A stretch of 64,000 bases of DNA from Pseudomonas putida. Its GTDB lineage: Bacteria > Pseudomonadota > Gammaproteobacteria > Pseudomonadales > Pseudomonadaceae. The translations under genes were made by a program, and so were the position numbers. Location: assembly GCF_002741075.1 (NCBI RefSeq), contig NZ_CP016634.1, forward strand, positions 946,501 through 1,010,500, written 5' to 3'. The notes under the pieces were generated by a model. The model ran no database searches. It saw nothing but the letters and a program-made list of their open reading frames with translations, and was not told the DNA's origin. Below are positions 39,803 to 48,353 of the stretch, piece after piece (position 1 is the stretch's first letter; every line of letters begins with the position of its first letter).

Positions 39803-41632
39803 CTACAGGCCGAAGAACCACGGCACCAGGAACACCGTCACCAGCATCACCACCACCGTGAAGGGCACCCCGACTTTGACGAAGTCCGCGAAGCGATACT
39901 GGCCAGGGCCGAGGACCAAGGTGTTGACTGGCGAGGACACCGGCGTCATGAAGGCTGCCGAGGCGGCCAGGGCCACCGTCATGGCGAACGGGTAGGGTGA
40001 CATACCCAGTTGCTGCGCTGTGCTGATCGCCACCGGCGCCATTAAAACCGCCGTGGCGGTGTTGGAAATGAACAGCCCGATCAGCGCGGTGACGGCGAAT
40101 AGGCAGCCGAGGATCGCATAAGGCCCCGCACCGCCGAGCAGGCTGACCAGGCCGCTCACCGCCAGGTCGATGCCTCCGGTTTTCTGTAGGGCCAGGGCAA
40201 AGGGCAGCATGCCCACGATCAGCACCAGGCTTTGCCAGTGGATGGCGCGGTAGGCGCTGTCCATGTCGATGCAGCGCCCGGCGCCCATCAGCACGCAACC
40301 GATCAACGCGGCGACGACGTTGGGCACCACACCGCTGACCATCAGGCCGACCATCACCACTAGGCTGATCAATGCGAAGGGAGCTCGGGTCCGGGCGGGT
40401 GCCACTTGGTCGATTTCCGCGGGCAGGCTCAGGACCAGAAAGTCCTTCGGCTGGCTTTGCAGTTGGCGTATGGCTTTCCAGGGGCCGACCACCAACAGGG
40501 TGTCACCCAGACGGAGTTTTTCTTCTACCAATTGTTCGTCGATGGCGGTCTGTTCTCGGCGCAGGCCGACGACGTTCAAGCCAAAGCGGCTGCGGAACGC
40601 CAGCCCCAGGATGCTCTTGCCGAGTAGCTGCGACCCCGGCGGCAGGGAGACTTCCGCCATGCCCAGGTCCTGGGACTGGTCGATGAAGTAGGCAGCTTTG
40701 AAGTGCAACGGTTCCAGTTGCATGGTCTGGCACAGGCTGCGCAGGTCGTCGTGGTTGGCGAACAGATCGAGCAGTAGCACATCGCCCTGATGCAGTACGG
40801 TGCTCGAATCGGCGACCATGACCCGAGTGGTGAACTTGTGCTGGCGCTCGATGCCGATCACGTTGGCGCCATGGCGGGTACGCAGTTCCAGCTCGCCCAA
40901 GGTGTGCCCGATCAGGGGCGAGTGAGGGCGAATGCGCAGGCGACGTTCGCGCCCGTTGAGCTTGTAGTCCAGCACCAGGTCAAGGAGGGTGCGGCGGGTT
41001 TCCACGCGGCCATCCTTGCGCACTTCGCCATTGAGCCACTGGCGGGCAAACAACATGTAGCCGATGCCAAGCACCAGTACCACCAGGCCGAACGGGGTGA
41101 AGCTGAAGAAGCTGAAGCCCGCCCCGCCATGACGCACCAGTTCGCTGTGCACGACCACGTTCGGCGGCGTTGCCACCAGGCTGAGCATGCCGCTGATCAG
41201 GCCGGCGAAGCTCAGCGGCATCATCAGCCGACTTGGGGGTAAGCGAAGGCGTGCAGCGATGCTCAGCACCACCGGGATGAAAATCGCCACCACGCCCGTC
41301 GAGCTCATGACCGAGCCCAGACCGGCCACTGAAATCATCAGCAACACCAGCAGACGCGCTTCGCTGTTGCCGGCCCGTTCGCTCATCCATTCGCCGATGC
41401 GGTAGGCAATACCGGTGCGTACGAGCCCTTCGCCAATCACGAACAGTGCTGCGATCAGCACCACGTTGGGGTCGCTGAAACCGGCCAGGGCCTGTTCGAT
41501 GGTGAGAATGCCCGAAAGCGGCAAGGCCAGGATCACCAGCAGGGCGACCACATCCATACGCGGGCGATTGATGACGAAAAGTGTGACGACGATGGCCAGC
41601 AGGCCGAGGACCCAGAGCAGCTCATGGTTCAT
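39803..41632 (-). CDS. SLC13/DASS-family permease with two RCK_C domains
   Basis: A 609-residue transporter. Two membrane halves (about 1-190 and 420-609), each with the family motif ([16 protein letters not shown] and [19 protein letters not shown]), flank two cytoplasmic TrkA-C/RCK_C regulatory domains (about 205-400). This layout is that of the bacterial CitT/ArsB-like sulfate or dicarboxylate permeases of the SLC13 superfamily; substrate is unresolved. Start [10 protein letters not shown] chosen over an upstream ATG seven codons earlier. Confidence 0.9.
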   Translation of the reverse strand: MNHELLWVLGLLAIVVTLFVINRPRMDVVALLVILALPLSGILTIEQALAGFSDPNVVLIAALFVIGEGLVRTGIAYRIGEWMSERAGNSEARLLVLLMISVAGLGSVMSSTGVVAIFIPVVLSIAARLRLPPSRLMMPLSFAGLISGMLSLVATPPNVVVHSELVRHGGAGFSFFSFTPFGLVVLVLGIGYMLFARQWLNGEVRKDGRVETRRTLLDLVLDYKLNGRERRLRIRPHSPLIGHTLGELELRTRHGANVIGIERQHKFTTRVMVADSSTVLHQGDVLLLDLFANHDDLRSLCQTMQLEPLHFKAAYFIDQSQDLGMAEVSLPPGSQLLGKSILGLAFRSRFGLNVVGLRREQTAIDEQLVEEKLRLGDTLLVVGPWKAIRQLQSQPKDFLVLSLPAEIDQVAPARTRAPFALISLVVMVGLMVSGVVPNVVAALIGCVLMGAGRCIDMDSAYRAIHWQSLVLIVGMLPFALALQKTGGIDLAVSGLVSLLGGAGPYAILGCLFAVTALIGLFISNTATAVLMAPVAISTAQQLGMSPYPFAMTVALAASAAFMTPVSSPVNTLVLGPGQYRFADFVKVGVPFTVVVMLVTVFLVPWFFGL

Positions 41633-41776
41633 GGGGAGGGGGTGTTCCTTCACTCGAGGGGCACGGTAGAGAGTAGCGCCGAGTGTGGCACCGTGCAGTG
41701 AAGGCGGTGTTGATATGTTGCAATGTTTTGATGAACGGAAGGGGCTGCAGGCAGCCCCTGGATGCAGCGGCCCGAA

Positions 41777-42169
41777 TCAGTGGCGGTGACGACGGTGGTG
41801 CCTGTGGCCGCCATTGTTGTCGCCCATGTGGTTGCCCAGCGCGCCACCTGCGGCACCGCCCAGGCCTGCGCCAATGGTCGATCCGGTAGAGCCGCCTACC
41901 GCGCGGCCCAGGATCGAACCGCCGGCCGAACCCAGACCGCCCCCGATGGCGGCTTCGGTACGATTGCCCTTGCGTGCGCCCACCGCACTGCCGGCCGCGC
42001 CGCCCAGGCCTGCGCCGATGGCTGCACCGGTGCCGCCGCCGATCTGTTGGCCAACGATGTTACCAAGGGCGCCACCCAGGCCGCCGCCGATGGCTGCGGT
42101 GCCATCGCCGGCAAATGCGCCCTGGCAGAACAGCAGGCCGAGGGCAAGGGAAGGCAGAGTCAGACGCAT
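41777..42169 (-). CDS. glycine-zipper protein with His/Arg tail
   Basis: A 130-residue exported protein. A signal peptide (cleaved near AFA-GD) is followed by repeated glycine-zipper segments (AAIGAGLGGAAGSAVGARKG and similar, about 25-112) and a basic His/Arg-rich tail. Glycine-zipper repeats insert into membranes. Function unknown. Confidence 0.75.
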   Translation of the reverse strand: MRLTLPSLALGLLFCQGAFAGDGTAAIGGGLGGALGNIVGQQIGGGTGAAIGAGLGGAAGSAVGARKGNRTEAAIGGGLGSAGGSILGRAVGGSTGSTIGAGLGGAAGGALGNHMGDNNGGHRHHRRHRH

Positions 42170-42247
42170 GATTTGAACCTCAAACGAATCATCAGGGTAA
42201 GGTGCCGCGGCACGGGCGGCGGGTCAGGGTTAAAAAGACTTGCTGTG

Positions 42248-42457
42248 TCAGTCGTCGTCGCGATCACGGTAGTAGCGATCGCGTTGGTGGCGCTCTCGAT
42301 AGCGATAGCCGTCGTCATCGCGATCGCCACGGTCGCGGTAATAGCGATGGTCCCGGTCACGGTCGCGCCAGCCACCGTCATCGTCGTGGTAGTGGTGGTA
42401 GCAGCCACCGAGGGCAAGCACGGTGGCAATCAACGCAAAACTCGCAATGCGCTTCAT
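42248..42457 (-). CDS. small Asp/Arg/Tyr-rich lipoprotein
   Basis: A 69-residue protein with a signal peptide ending in the lipobox LALGGC. The mature part is almost only Asp, Arg, Tyr and His in DRD/YRDR repeats. It lies on the same strand as the glycine-zipper gene, about 80 bp upstream of it. Function unknown. Confidence 0.65.
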   Translation of the reverse strand: MKRIASFALIATVLALGGCYHHYHDDDGGWRDRDRDHRYYRDRGDRDDDGYRYRERHQRDRYYRDRDDD

Positions 42458-42670
42458 CACGATATAGGTCCTTGATCCGCAAAGATTTACGGGGTACCTC
42501 CTGTGACCTGAAACGCTCGATTTGGTTTCTTGGGCAGGCAAAAATCTGCCGCTCCAGCGATGAGCGGCACGTCGGGCGTTTCTCGATCCGTCTCTTGCAT
42601 GCGTCGGACAATTCATTTGCCGTGGCCGCAGTGCTAGAGTCGCGTTCTTTTTTGCCTCGAGGATGGAAAA

Positions 42671-43021
42671 ATGCGAGCACTTGTGCCGATGGTCGCCGCT
42701 CTGGTGTTGGTCGGTTGCGCCTCAGCGACCATGGATGCTGCACGTAGCAATGCGCCGACCGCGCAGCTCGACTCGCACAAGACCCCGGACATCGTCGCCC
42801 AGTGCATTCAGTTCAGTTGGCAGGAAGAGGCGGCATTCGGGGTCGATGCCAGCGGCTATCTGGAACCACGCAAGCAAGGTGGTTTCACCGTCTATACCCG
42901 CGAGGCCGAGTCGTTCGCCGACATCTATCCGCAGGCCGGCGGTACGCACGTGGACTACTACGCGCAGAAGAACGACACCATGGCTCTGCGTCGCCGTGCT
43001 GCGGCAGCGACCTGCCTGTGA
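42671..43021 (+). CDS. small lipoprotein, unrecognised family (member B)
   Basis: A 116-residue protein with lipobox ALVLVGC. After the lipid anchor it carries TPDIVAQCIQFSW near residue 40-52 and ends AAAATCL. The TP...C(V/I)...W segment and the C-terminal cysteine are shared with the lipoproteins at 28679 and 56946. The two cysteines could form a disulfide. Function unknown. It is convergent with the DUF1275 gene. Confidence 0.75.
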   Translation: MRALVPMVAALVLVGCASATMDAARSNAPTAQLDSHKTPDIVAQCIQFSWQEEAAFGVDASGYLEPRKQGGFTVYTREAESFADIYPQAGGTHVDYYAQKNDTMALRRRAAAATCL

Positions 43022-43022
43022 T

Positions 43023-43721
43023 TCAGCGGGGCATGTAGCGAAGCTGCCAGCGCCTGGGAATCTTCAGCGAGGCCAGGCCCAGCAAGGCGGCCAGCAAGGC
43101 GCTGGCGAGCAGGGCCGAGCGGTCGAATTGCTGCTCCAGCAATACGCCGGCAATGGCCCCCAGAAACATGCCGAACCAGGGGATCAACTGCACCCGCCAG
43201 CCCAGCTTGCGCTGGCCGAGCAGGGCGCGCCCCAGGCCACGGCCGAAGCGCGACAAGGCCCCGGTGACATAGGTCAGGCCGATGGGCAGGCCGTTCACTT
43301 CCTCCACCACGGCATTGATCATGCCCATGGCCATGACCGCCGCCAGCAAGGCGGACAGTTGCAGGATCTCGGGCAGCAGGCCAGCCAGGGCCAGCAAGGT
43401 GGCGATCAGGCCTAGCAACGGCCAGGGGCGGCGCCCTGTTTTTGCCGCAACGACCACACCCAGGGCATTGCCCAGAATGAAAGCACCGATCACCAAGACC
43501 AGGCGCAGCACAGGGCCCAGCTCGGCGCTGCCCAGCGATACCGCCAGGCGTGTGGTGTTGCCACTCATGAACGACACGAAGTCGCCCGTGGCCATGAAGC
43601 CGATGGCATCGGTCATGCCGGCCAGCACAGACAGGCCGGCGACGAAATAAAGGCCAACTGTGCCACGGCGCTGCACATGTCGATGGCACCGCCCCTTGGC
43701 CGACTGGCTTCCTGGCAGCAT
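43023..43721 (-). CDS. DUF1275 (YoaK-like) membrane protein
   Basis: A 232-residue protein with six predicted membrane segments. DUF1275 landmarks are GLSVLAGMTDAIGFMATGDFVSFMSGNTT near residue 27 (abridged) and GLPIGLTYVTGALSRFGRGL near 144. Function is not established for this family. Confidence 0.87.
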   Translation of the reverse strand: MLPGSQSAKGRCHRHVQRRGTVGLYFVAGLSVLAGMTDAIGFMATGDFVSFMSGNTTRLAVSLGSAELGPVLRLVLVIGAFILGNALGVVVAAKTGRRPWPLLGLIATLLALAGLLPEILQLSALLAAVMAMGMINAVVEEVNGLPIGLTYVTGALSRFGRGLGRALLGQRKLGWRVQLIPWFGMFLGAIAGVLLEQQFDRSALLASALLAALLGLASLKIPRRWQLRYMPR

Positions 43722-43736
43722 CGTCGTCTCCCCAGT

Positions 43737-44810
43737 TCAGTTCAGACGGGCCTGCAGCCCAGCGATATGGGCTTGCAGGCGCTCATGCTCGTCGCGTTCG
43801 GCCGTGATGTCCTCGAACACGCTGATCAGGTGTTCGGGTTGGCCGTCGGGGTGTCGCTGCAGTGAAGTGCGGGCGCGTACCCAGAGGTAGTGGCCGTCCT
43901 TGTGACGCACGCGCTTTTCCACTTCGTAGCGGTCGATTTCACCTGCCAGCATGCGGTCGAGCAGTACCAGGTTGTCCGGCAGGTCTTCGGGGTGGGTGAG
44001 CTGCTGGAAGGTCATGCCGTACAGCTCCTGCTCGGTGTAGCCGAGCAGTTCGCAGAAGGTGCCGTTGACCCGCTGCCAGCTGCCATCAGGGTCGATGTAG
44101 GCCAGGGCGCCCCACGCCAGCTCGAAGATAGTGCGAAAACGCTCCTCGCTCTGGCGCAGCTCCGCTTCGGCGACCTTACGCTCGGTGTCGTCCATGCTGA
44201 TGCCGACCATCTTCACCGAGCGCCCGGCGCTGTCCTGCAGCACGGTGGCGCGGGATGCGATCCAACGCTGGCTGCCATCCGGGCGGGTGATGCGAAAATC
44301 GCACTCGCACGGGGTGCCGGTGGCTACCGCGCGGGTGTACATGGCATGCATCTGCTGGGCGTCTTCGGGAGTCACATGGTCCCAGAAATCCTGATTGCGT
44401 CGCACCGGCCAGCCGTACACGGTCTCGACGTTGGGTGAGTAGGTCACCTCGTCACTGACCAGGTTCCACTCCCAGGTGACGATCCGCGCGCCTTCCTGGG
44501 CCAGCTTCATGCGCGTCTCGCTCTCCATGATCTCGGCGGTGTAACGCCGGCGCAGGTCGGTCATCGGCAGTTCCACCACCTCGGCGTGCTGCACGCTTTG
44601 CAGGGCCTCTTCGCCATAGCGCAGCCAGATCCAGTTGACCTTCAGAAAATTCGCCAGCTTGCGCAGGTTGTCGTAGTCGATCTCGCCGCCACGGGTCCAT
44701 TTGTGCACGGCCGTTCGCGAAATGCCCAGCGCAGTGCCTACCGCCTGTAACGTCAGTTTGTGGTGTTCGAGCAGTTCCTTGAGGCGAAAGGCGAAGCTGT
44801 TTTCCGTCAT
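43737..44810 (-). CDS. HTH domain fused to two PAS sensor domains
   Basis: A 357-residue cytoplasmic protein. Residues 1-65 form a Cro/CI-type helix-turn-helix (TLQAVGTALGISRTAVHKWT). PAS 1 (about 95-210, ending in ISMDDTERKVAEAEL) and PAS 2 (about 215-340, ending in SVFEDITAERDEHERLQ) follow. There is no kinase, GGEEF or EAL output domain, so the protein probably senses a ligand and binds DNA directly. The combination is unusual. Target genes unknown. Confidence 0.82.
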   Translation of the reverse strand: MTENSFAFRLKELLEHHKLTLQAVGTALGISRTAVHKWTRGGEIDYDNLRKLANFLKVNWIWLRYGEEALQSVQHAEVVELPMTDLRRRYTAEIMESETRMKLAQEGARIVTWEWNLVSDEVTYSPNVETVYGWPVRRNQDFWDHVTPEDAQQMHAMYTRAVATGTPCECDFRITRPDGSQRWIASRATVLQDSAGRSVKMVGISMDDTERKVAEAELRQSEERFRTIFELAWGALAYIDPDGSWQRVNGTFCELLGYTEQELYGMTFQQLTHPEDLPDNLVLLDRMLAGEIDRYEVEKRVRHKDGHYLWVRARTSLQRHPDGQPEHLISVFEDITAERDEHERLQAHIAGLQARLN

Positions 44811-44955
44811 GTTCAGGGTCCTGGCAGAGACGCGAGCTGCGAGTATACCTGAGCTGTCAACTTGAGGTTGACGCGGTATCGATGGCGAATGGCGCCTGCG
44901 CCAAGCGCCGTGGCGCCTACCGCCGAGCTATACCCTGCAGGTGCTCAAATCCTGA

Positions 44956-45723
44956 TCAGGAAAGAAAACCGCCGTCGACGTTGAGCGCGGTACCGGTGGT
45001 GTAGCTGGAAGCGTCGCTGGCCAGGTACAGCACTGCTCCGGCCATCTCGCTGGGATCGGCCACGCGCTTGAGGGGTATCTGCTGCAGGGCGGCGTTGCGA
45101 ATGGCATCGTTCTTGACCAATGCCGAGGCGAACTTGGTATCGGTCAGGCCTGGCAGCAATGCGTTGCAACGGATGCCGAACTGCGCGCACTCCTTGGCAA
45201 AGACTTTGGTCATGTTGATCACGGCAGCCTTGGTCACCGAGTAGATGCCTTGGAACAACCCGGGCGACACGCCATTGATCGAGGCGACGTTGATGATGCT
45301 GCCGCCACCGTGTTCGCGCATCAGCTTGCCGGCTTCCACCGACATGAAGAAGTAGCCGCGGATGTTCACATCCACTGTTTTCTGGAAAGCGCCTAGGTCG
45401 GTGTCCAGGACGTTGCAGAACTGTGGGTTGGTGGCCGCATTGTTGACCAGGATGTCGAGGCGTCCGAACTGTTCACGGATGCTGGCGAACACCTGCTGGA
45501 TCTGCTCCATTTCACCGATGTGGCAGGCCATGGCGGTGGCCTTGCCGCCTGCGGTGGTGATGGCGTCGGCGACCTGTTGGCAGCCCTCGAGCTTGCGGCT
45601 CGAGACGATCACATGGGCACCTTGCTGGGCCAGCAGATGGGCGATGGCCTCGCCGATGCCGCGGCTGGCGCCGGAAACGAAGGCGATCTTGCCGTCGAGG
45701 TCGAACAACGTGGTCTTGGACAT
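44956..45723 (-). CDS. short-chain dehydrogenase/reductase
   Basis: A 255-residue SDR with the NAD(P)-binding GASRGIGEAIA near residue 18, NNAATN near 92, the catalytic Ser in INVASINGVSPG and the YSVTKAA active-site Tyr and Lys near 160. It lies 19 bp downstream of the phosphotransferase gene and is co-transcribed with it. Substrate unknown; the neighbours suggest acyl-CoA or lipid metabolism (inference). Confidence 0.92.
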   Translation of the reverse strand: MSKTTLFDLDGKIAFVSGASRGIGEAIAHLLAQQGAHVIVSSRKLEGCQQVADAITTAGGKATAMACHIGEMEQIQQVFASIREQFGRLDILVNNAATNPQFCNVLDTDLGAFQKTVDVNIRGYFFMSVEAGKLMREHGGGSIINVASINGVSPGLFQGIYSVTKAAVINMTKVFAKECAQFGIRCNALLPGLTDTKFASALVKNDAIRNAALQQIPLKRVADPSEMAGAVLYLASDASSYTTGTALNVDGGFLS

Positions 45724-45742
45724 TGCCGGGTTTTCCTTGTTG

Positions 45743-46810
45743 TCAGAGTGAGGACTTGTCGATCACTTGCAGGGCCATGTGCTCCAGCAGCCGGTTCATG
45801 TGGATGAACTGGGCAAAGCGTTTGTCCTGGGTCTGGCCATGGTGGAAGCGGTAGTAGATCTGCTGGACGATGCCGGCCAGGCGGAACAGGCCATAGCAAT
45901 AGTAGTAATCGAAGTTGTCCAGGCGGATGCCGGCGCGCTCGGCGTAGTAGTCGACGAACTGGCGGCGAGTCAGCATGCCCGGGGCATTGCTCGGCTGGCG
46001 ACGCATCAGTTGCACGGGCGGTGGATCGTTGGCTTCGATCCAGTAGGCCAGGCTGTTGCCCAGGTCCATCAAGGGATCGCCCAACGTGGTCATCTCCCAG
46101 TCGAGCACACCGATGATGCGCATGGGGTTCTCGGCATCGAGGATGACGTTGTCGAAGCGGTAGTCGTTGTGCACGATGCCAGGGCGCGGGTGGTCGGCGG
46201 GCATCTTGTCGTGCAGCCAGGCGATCACTTGTTTCCAGAGCGGTGCATCCGGGGTCAGGGCTTTTTCGTAGCGGCTGGTCCAGCCTTCGATTTGACGTTG
46301 CACGTAGCCTTCTGGCTTGCCCAGGTTGCCCAGGCCGCAGGCGGTATAGTCGACTTGGTGCAGTTCCACCAGGCGATCGATGAAACTCTTGCACAGCGCC
46401 TCGGTGCGGCTGGCATCCAGACCTAGCGAAGGTGGGATGTCCGAACGCAGGATGATGCCCTTGACCCGCTCCATTACATAGAACTCGCCACCGATCAGCG
46501 ACTCGTCGGTGCAGTGTGCATAGGCCTTGGGGCAGTACGGGAAGCCGCTGTTGAGTTGATTGAGGATGCGAAACTCCCGACCCATGTCGTGGGCGGACTT
46601 GGCCTTGTGGCCGAACGGCGGACGACGCAGGACAAGTTCTCGGTCCGGGTAGGCGACCAGATAGGTGAGGTTCGATGCGCCGCCAGGGAACTGGCTGATT
46701 GAGGGCGTCCCCTGCAAGCCTGGAATATGGGCCTTGAGGTAGGGATCGATGACGGCCGGGTCGAGTTCTTCGCCGGGGCGTACCTGGGTGGACTGATCGG
46801 TGAGCGTCAT
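45743..46810 (-). CDS. APH-family phosphotransferase (ACAD10/11 N-terminal type)
   Basis: A 355-residue aminoglycoside-phosphotransferase-fold kinase. Visible are the glycine loop FPGGASNLTYLV near residue 42, the catalytic HNDYRFDNVIL near 214 and the metal-binding GVLDWEMTTLGDPLMDLG near 234. This subgroup matches the kinase part of mammalian ACAD10/ACAD11, which phosphorylates 4-hydroxyacyl-CoAs. With the SDR downstream it may take part in catabolism of hydroxy fatty acids; that is inference. Confidence 0.88.
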   Translation of the reverse strand: MTLTDQSTQVRPGEELDPAVIDPYLKAHIPGLQGTPSISQFPGGASNLTYLVAYPDRELVLRRPPFGHKAKSAHDMGREFRILNQLNSGFPYCPKAYAHCTDESLIGGEFYVMERVKGIILRSDIPPSLGLDASRTEALCKSFIDRLVELHQVDYTACGLGNLGKPEGYVQRQIEGWTSRYEKALTPDAPLWKQVIAWLHDKMPADHPRPGIVHNDYRFDNVILDAENPMRIIGVLDWEMTTLGDPLMDLGNSLAYWIEANDPPPVQLMRRQPSNAPGMLTRRQFVDYYAERAGIRLDNFDYYYCYGLFRLAGIVQQIYYRFHHGQTQDKRFAQFIHMNRLLEHMALQVIDKSSL

Positions 46811-46951
46811 GCGTTTTCCTTATTTTCCAGCGCAATCACTATTGGCTAATCTAATTTCGCTAGGTCATTGGCACAAGCGCGCTCAGGGCTTATAGGCAAG
46901 GGTGTTGCCGGTGGATCACTCAGCTTGATGGAGCCTTGCGTGAGCGCTGGC

Positions 46952-46986
46952 AAAAAAAAACCGAAGCCCGTTGGCTTCGGTTTTTC
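46952..46986 (-). terminator. terminator between the SCP2 gene and the phosphotransferase gene
   Basis: ACCGAAGCC and GGCTTCGGT flank a 4-nt loop. The minus-strand read ends in nine T residues; the plus-strand read has five. It therefore ends the phosphatase/SCP2 transcript, and the phosphotransferase-SDR pair is a separate unit. Confidence 0.85.
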
Positions 46987-47007
46987 ATCGGCAAGCGTTC
47001 GAGCCAC

Positions 47008-47325
47008 TCAGGCCGGGAACAGCTCGCTGAGCTTCATCGACAGCATCATGTCACCTTCGACGCGCAGCTTGCCGCTCATGAAGGCCTGCATACCATCAGT
47101 GTCACCGCTGACGATGCCTTTGAGGGTTTCGCTGTCCATCACCAGAGTGCAGTTGGCATCCGGGTTCTCGCCTTCCTGCAGGTTGCAGGTACCGTCCTTG
47201 ACGATCAATGCATAGTGCTTGTCTTCGTCGGTGATGTTGAAACCGAACACCAGGTCCAGGCCGGCGGCAGCGGATGGGTTGAACTTCTCTTGCATCTTCT
47301 TGACGGCATCAGCTACGGAGGTCAT
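47008..47325 (-). CDS. SCP2 sterol-binding domain protein
   Basis: A 105-residue single SCP2 domain (NPSAAAGLDLVFGFNITDED, CTLVMDSETLKGIVSGDTDG, SGKLRVEGDMMLSMKL). Family members bind hydrophobic ligands such as fatty acyl-CoA. It follows the phosphatase gene by 55 bp and is closed by a strong terminator. Confidence 0.92.
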   Translation of the reverse strand: MTSVADAVKKMQEKFNPSAAAGLDLVFGFNITDEDKHYALIVKDGTCNLQEGENPDANCTLVMDSETLKGIVSGDTDGMQAFMSGKLRVEGDMMLSMKLSELFPA

Positions 47326-47380
47326 GGCGCATTCCTTATAGAGTGATATTCACGTCCCCAGTGGGGACAACAGGCCGGGC

Positions 47381-48091
47381 TCATCGGTAGGTGACAAGCT
47401 CCGGCGTCCTCAACAGTTGCACATGGGCTTGACTGTTGAAGGAAGCCAGTGCCACGTCGTCGCCTCGGAACTTCAGGTGGCTGAGCGACGTGTTGATGAT
47501 CTGCCAGTTCAGCGCGAAGGCTTGGCTGGGGGTGATCCGGGTAATCAGGTGGAGCAGGGCGGCGATGGTGCCGCCGGAGGTAAAGATGGCAATGTTGTCG
47601 CATCGGTTCGCGCTTTCGAGCACGCGTGCAAGGCCGTCCTGGACCCGGATAGTGAATGCTTGCCAGGTCTCCAGGCCATCGCTTTGGTGTTCCCCGTCGT
47701 ACCAGCGTTGCACCATCAGCGCGAACAGGCGTTGGAATTCGCTGCGATGGGTCGTGCCGTTGCGCAGGATATGCAGCGCGTTGGGCTCTTGCGACAGCAG
47801 ATCAGGAAGCAGTGCACGGATGACGCCGTCGGCATCGAACTCGTTGAACGCGGTGTCGGTCTCAATGGCCGGTGTAGAGCAGCCGTGAGCTTGCATGGCT
47901 TGCAGTGTCAGGCGCGCGGTGTCTTGCTGGCGGCGTAGGTCGCCGGCCAGGCACCGATCCAGACGCAGCCCGAGCTGGGCCAGGTGTTCGCCCAGTGCGT
48001 GACTCTGGCGCGCGCCCACGGGAGAAAGGACGTCGTAGTCGTCGGCACCGAAGGAGGCTTGGCCATGTCTGATCAGGTAGATATTGCCCAC
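47381..48091 (-). CDS. histidine phosphatase family protein
   Basis: A 236-residue phosphoglycerate-mutase-like phosphatase. The catalytic LIRHGQASF motif is at residues 6-14, the second half carries the CDNIAIFTSGGTIAALLHL segment, in which the usual second His is replaced by Ser-Gly-Gly (TSGGT), as in several members. Substrate unknown. Divergent from the native sohB promoter region, which is now occupied by a mobile element. Confidence 0.88.
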   Translation of the reverse strand: MGNIYLIRHGQASFGADDYDVLSPVGARQSHALGEHLAQLGLRLDRCLAGDLRRQQDTARLTLQAMQAHGCSTPAIETDTAFNEFDADGVIRALLPDLLSQEPNALHILRNGTTHRSEFQRLFALMVQRWYDGEHQSDGLETWQAFTIRVQDGLARVLESANRCDNIAIFTSGGTIAALLHLITRITPSQAFALNWQIINTSLSHLKFRGDDVALASFNSQAHVQLLRTPELVTYR

Positions 48092-48276
48092 GAAGCGGTC
48101 CGGCCCAAGGGAGTTGTTGCGAGGTTAGGATGCGACAGACAGGCTGTCAACGAAAAAACATACAAGCGTTTGAAAAGGTTGTTTGAACTGTGTTGCCAGC
48201 GTTTTCCCTGGCTGGCAGCACCACTGGCGCACCGGTATGCTTGGTGCACTTTCGCGCTTTCAGGCGCTGGTCTATC

Positions 48277-48314
48277 AAGGAGTCAATGTGGAGTTTCTTG
48301 CCAACTGTCCTTGA
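48277..48314 (+). pseudogene. orphaned 5' end of sohB (native RBS plus start)
   Basis: AAGGAG at 48277-48282, a 5-base spacer and GTG at 48288 are the native translation start of sohB. After the 16-bp att core the reading frame runs into element DNA and stops at TGA 48312-48314, leaving an 8-codon remnant. The functional sohB copy is now at 54832. Confidence 0.8.
48287..48302 (+). repeat. left attachment site (attL core)
   Basis: TGTGGAGTTTCTTGCC occurs here and at 54831-54846, flanking the integrase-bearing element. The bases on both sides of the two copies differ, so 16 bp is the full identity. The core covers the sohB start codon and codons 2-5. Confidence 0.85.
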
Positions 48315-48353
48315 TCTCGGGTAAAGCCAAGCAGCACGGGGCTTCCACCCAAA

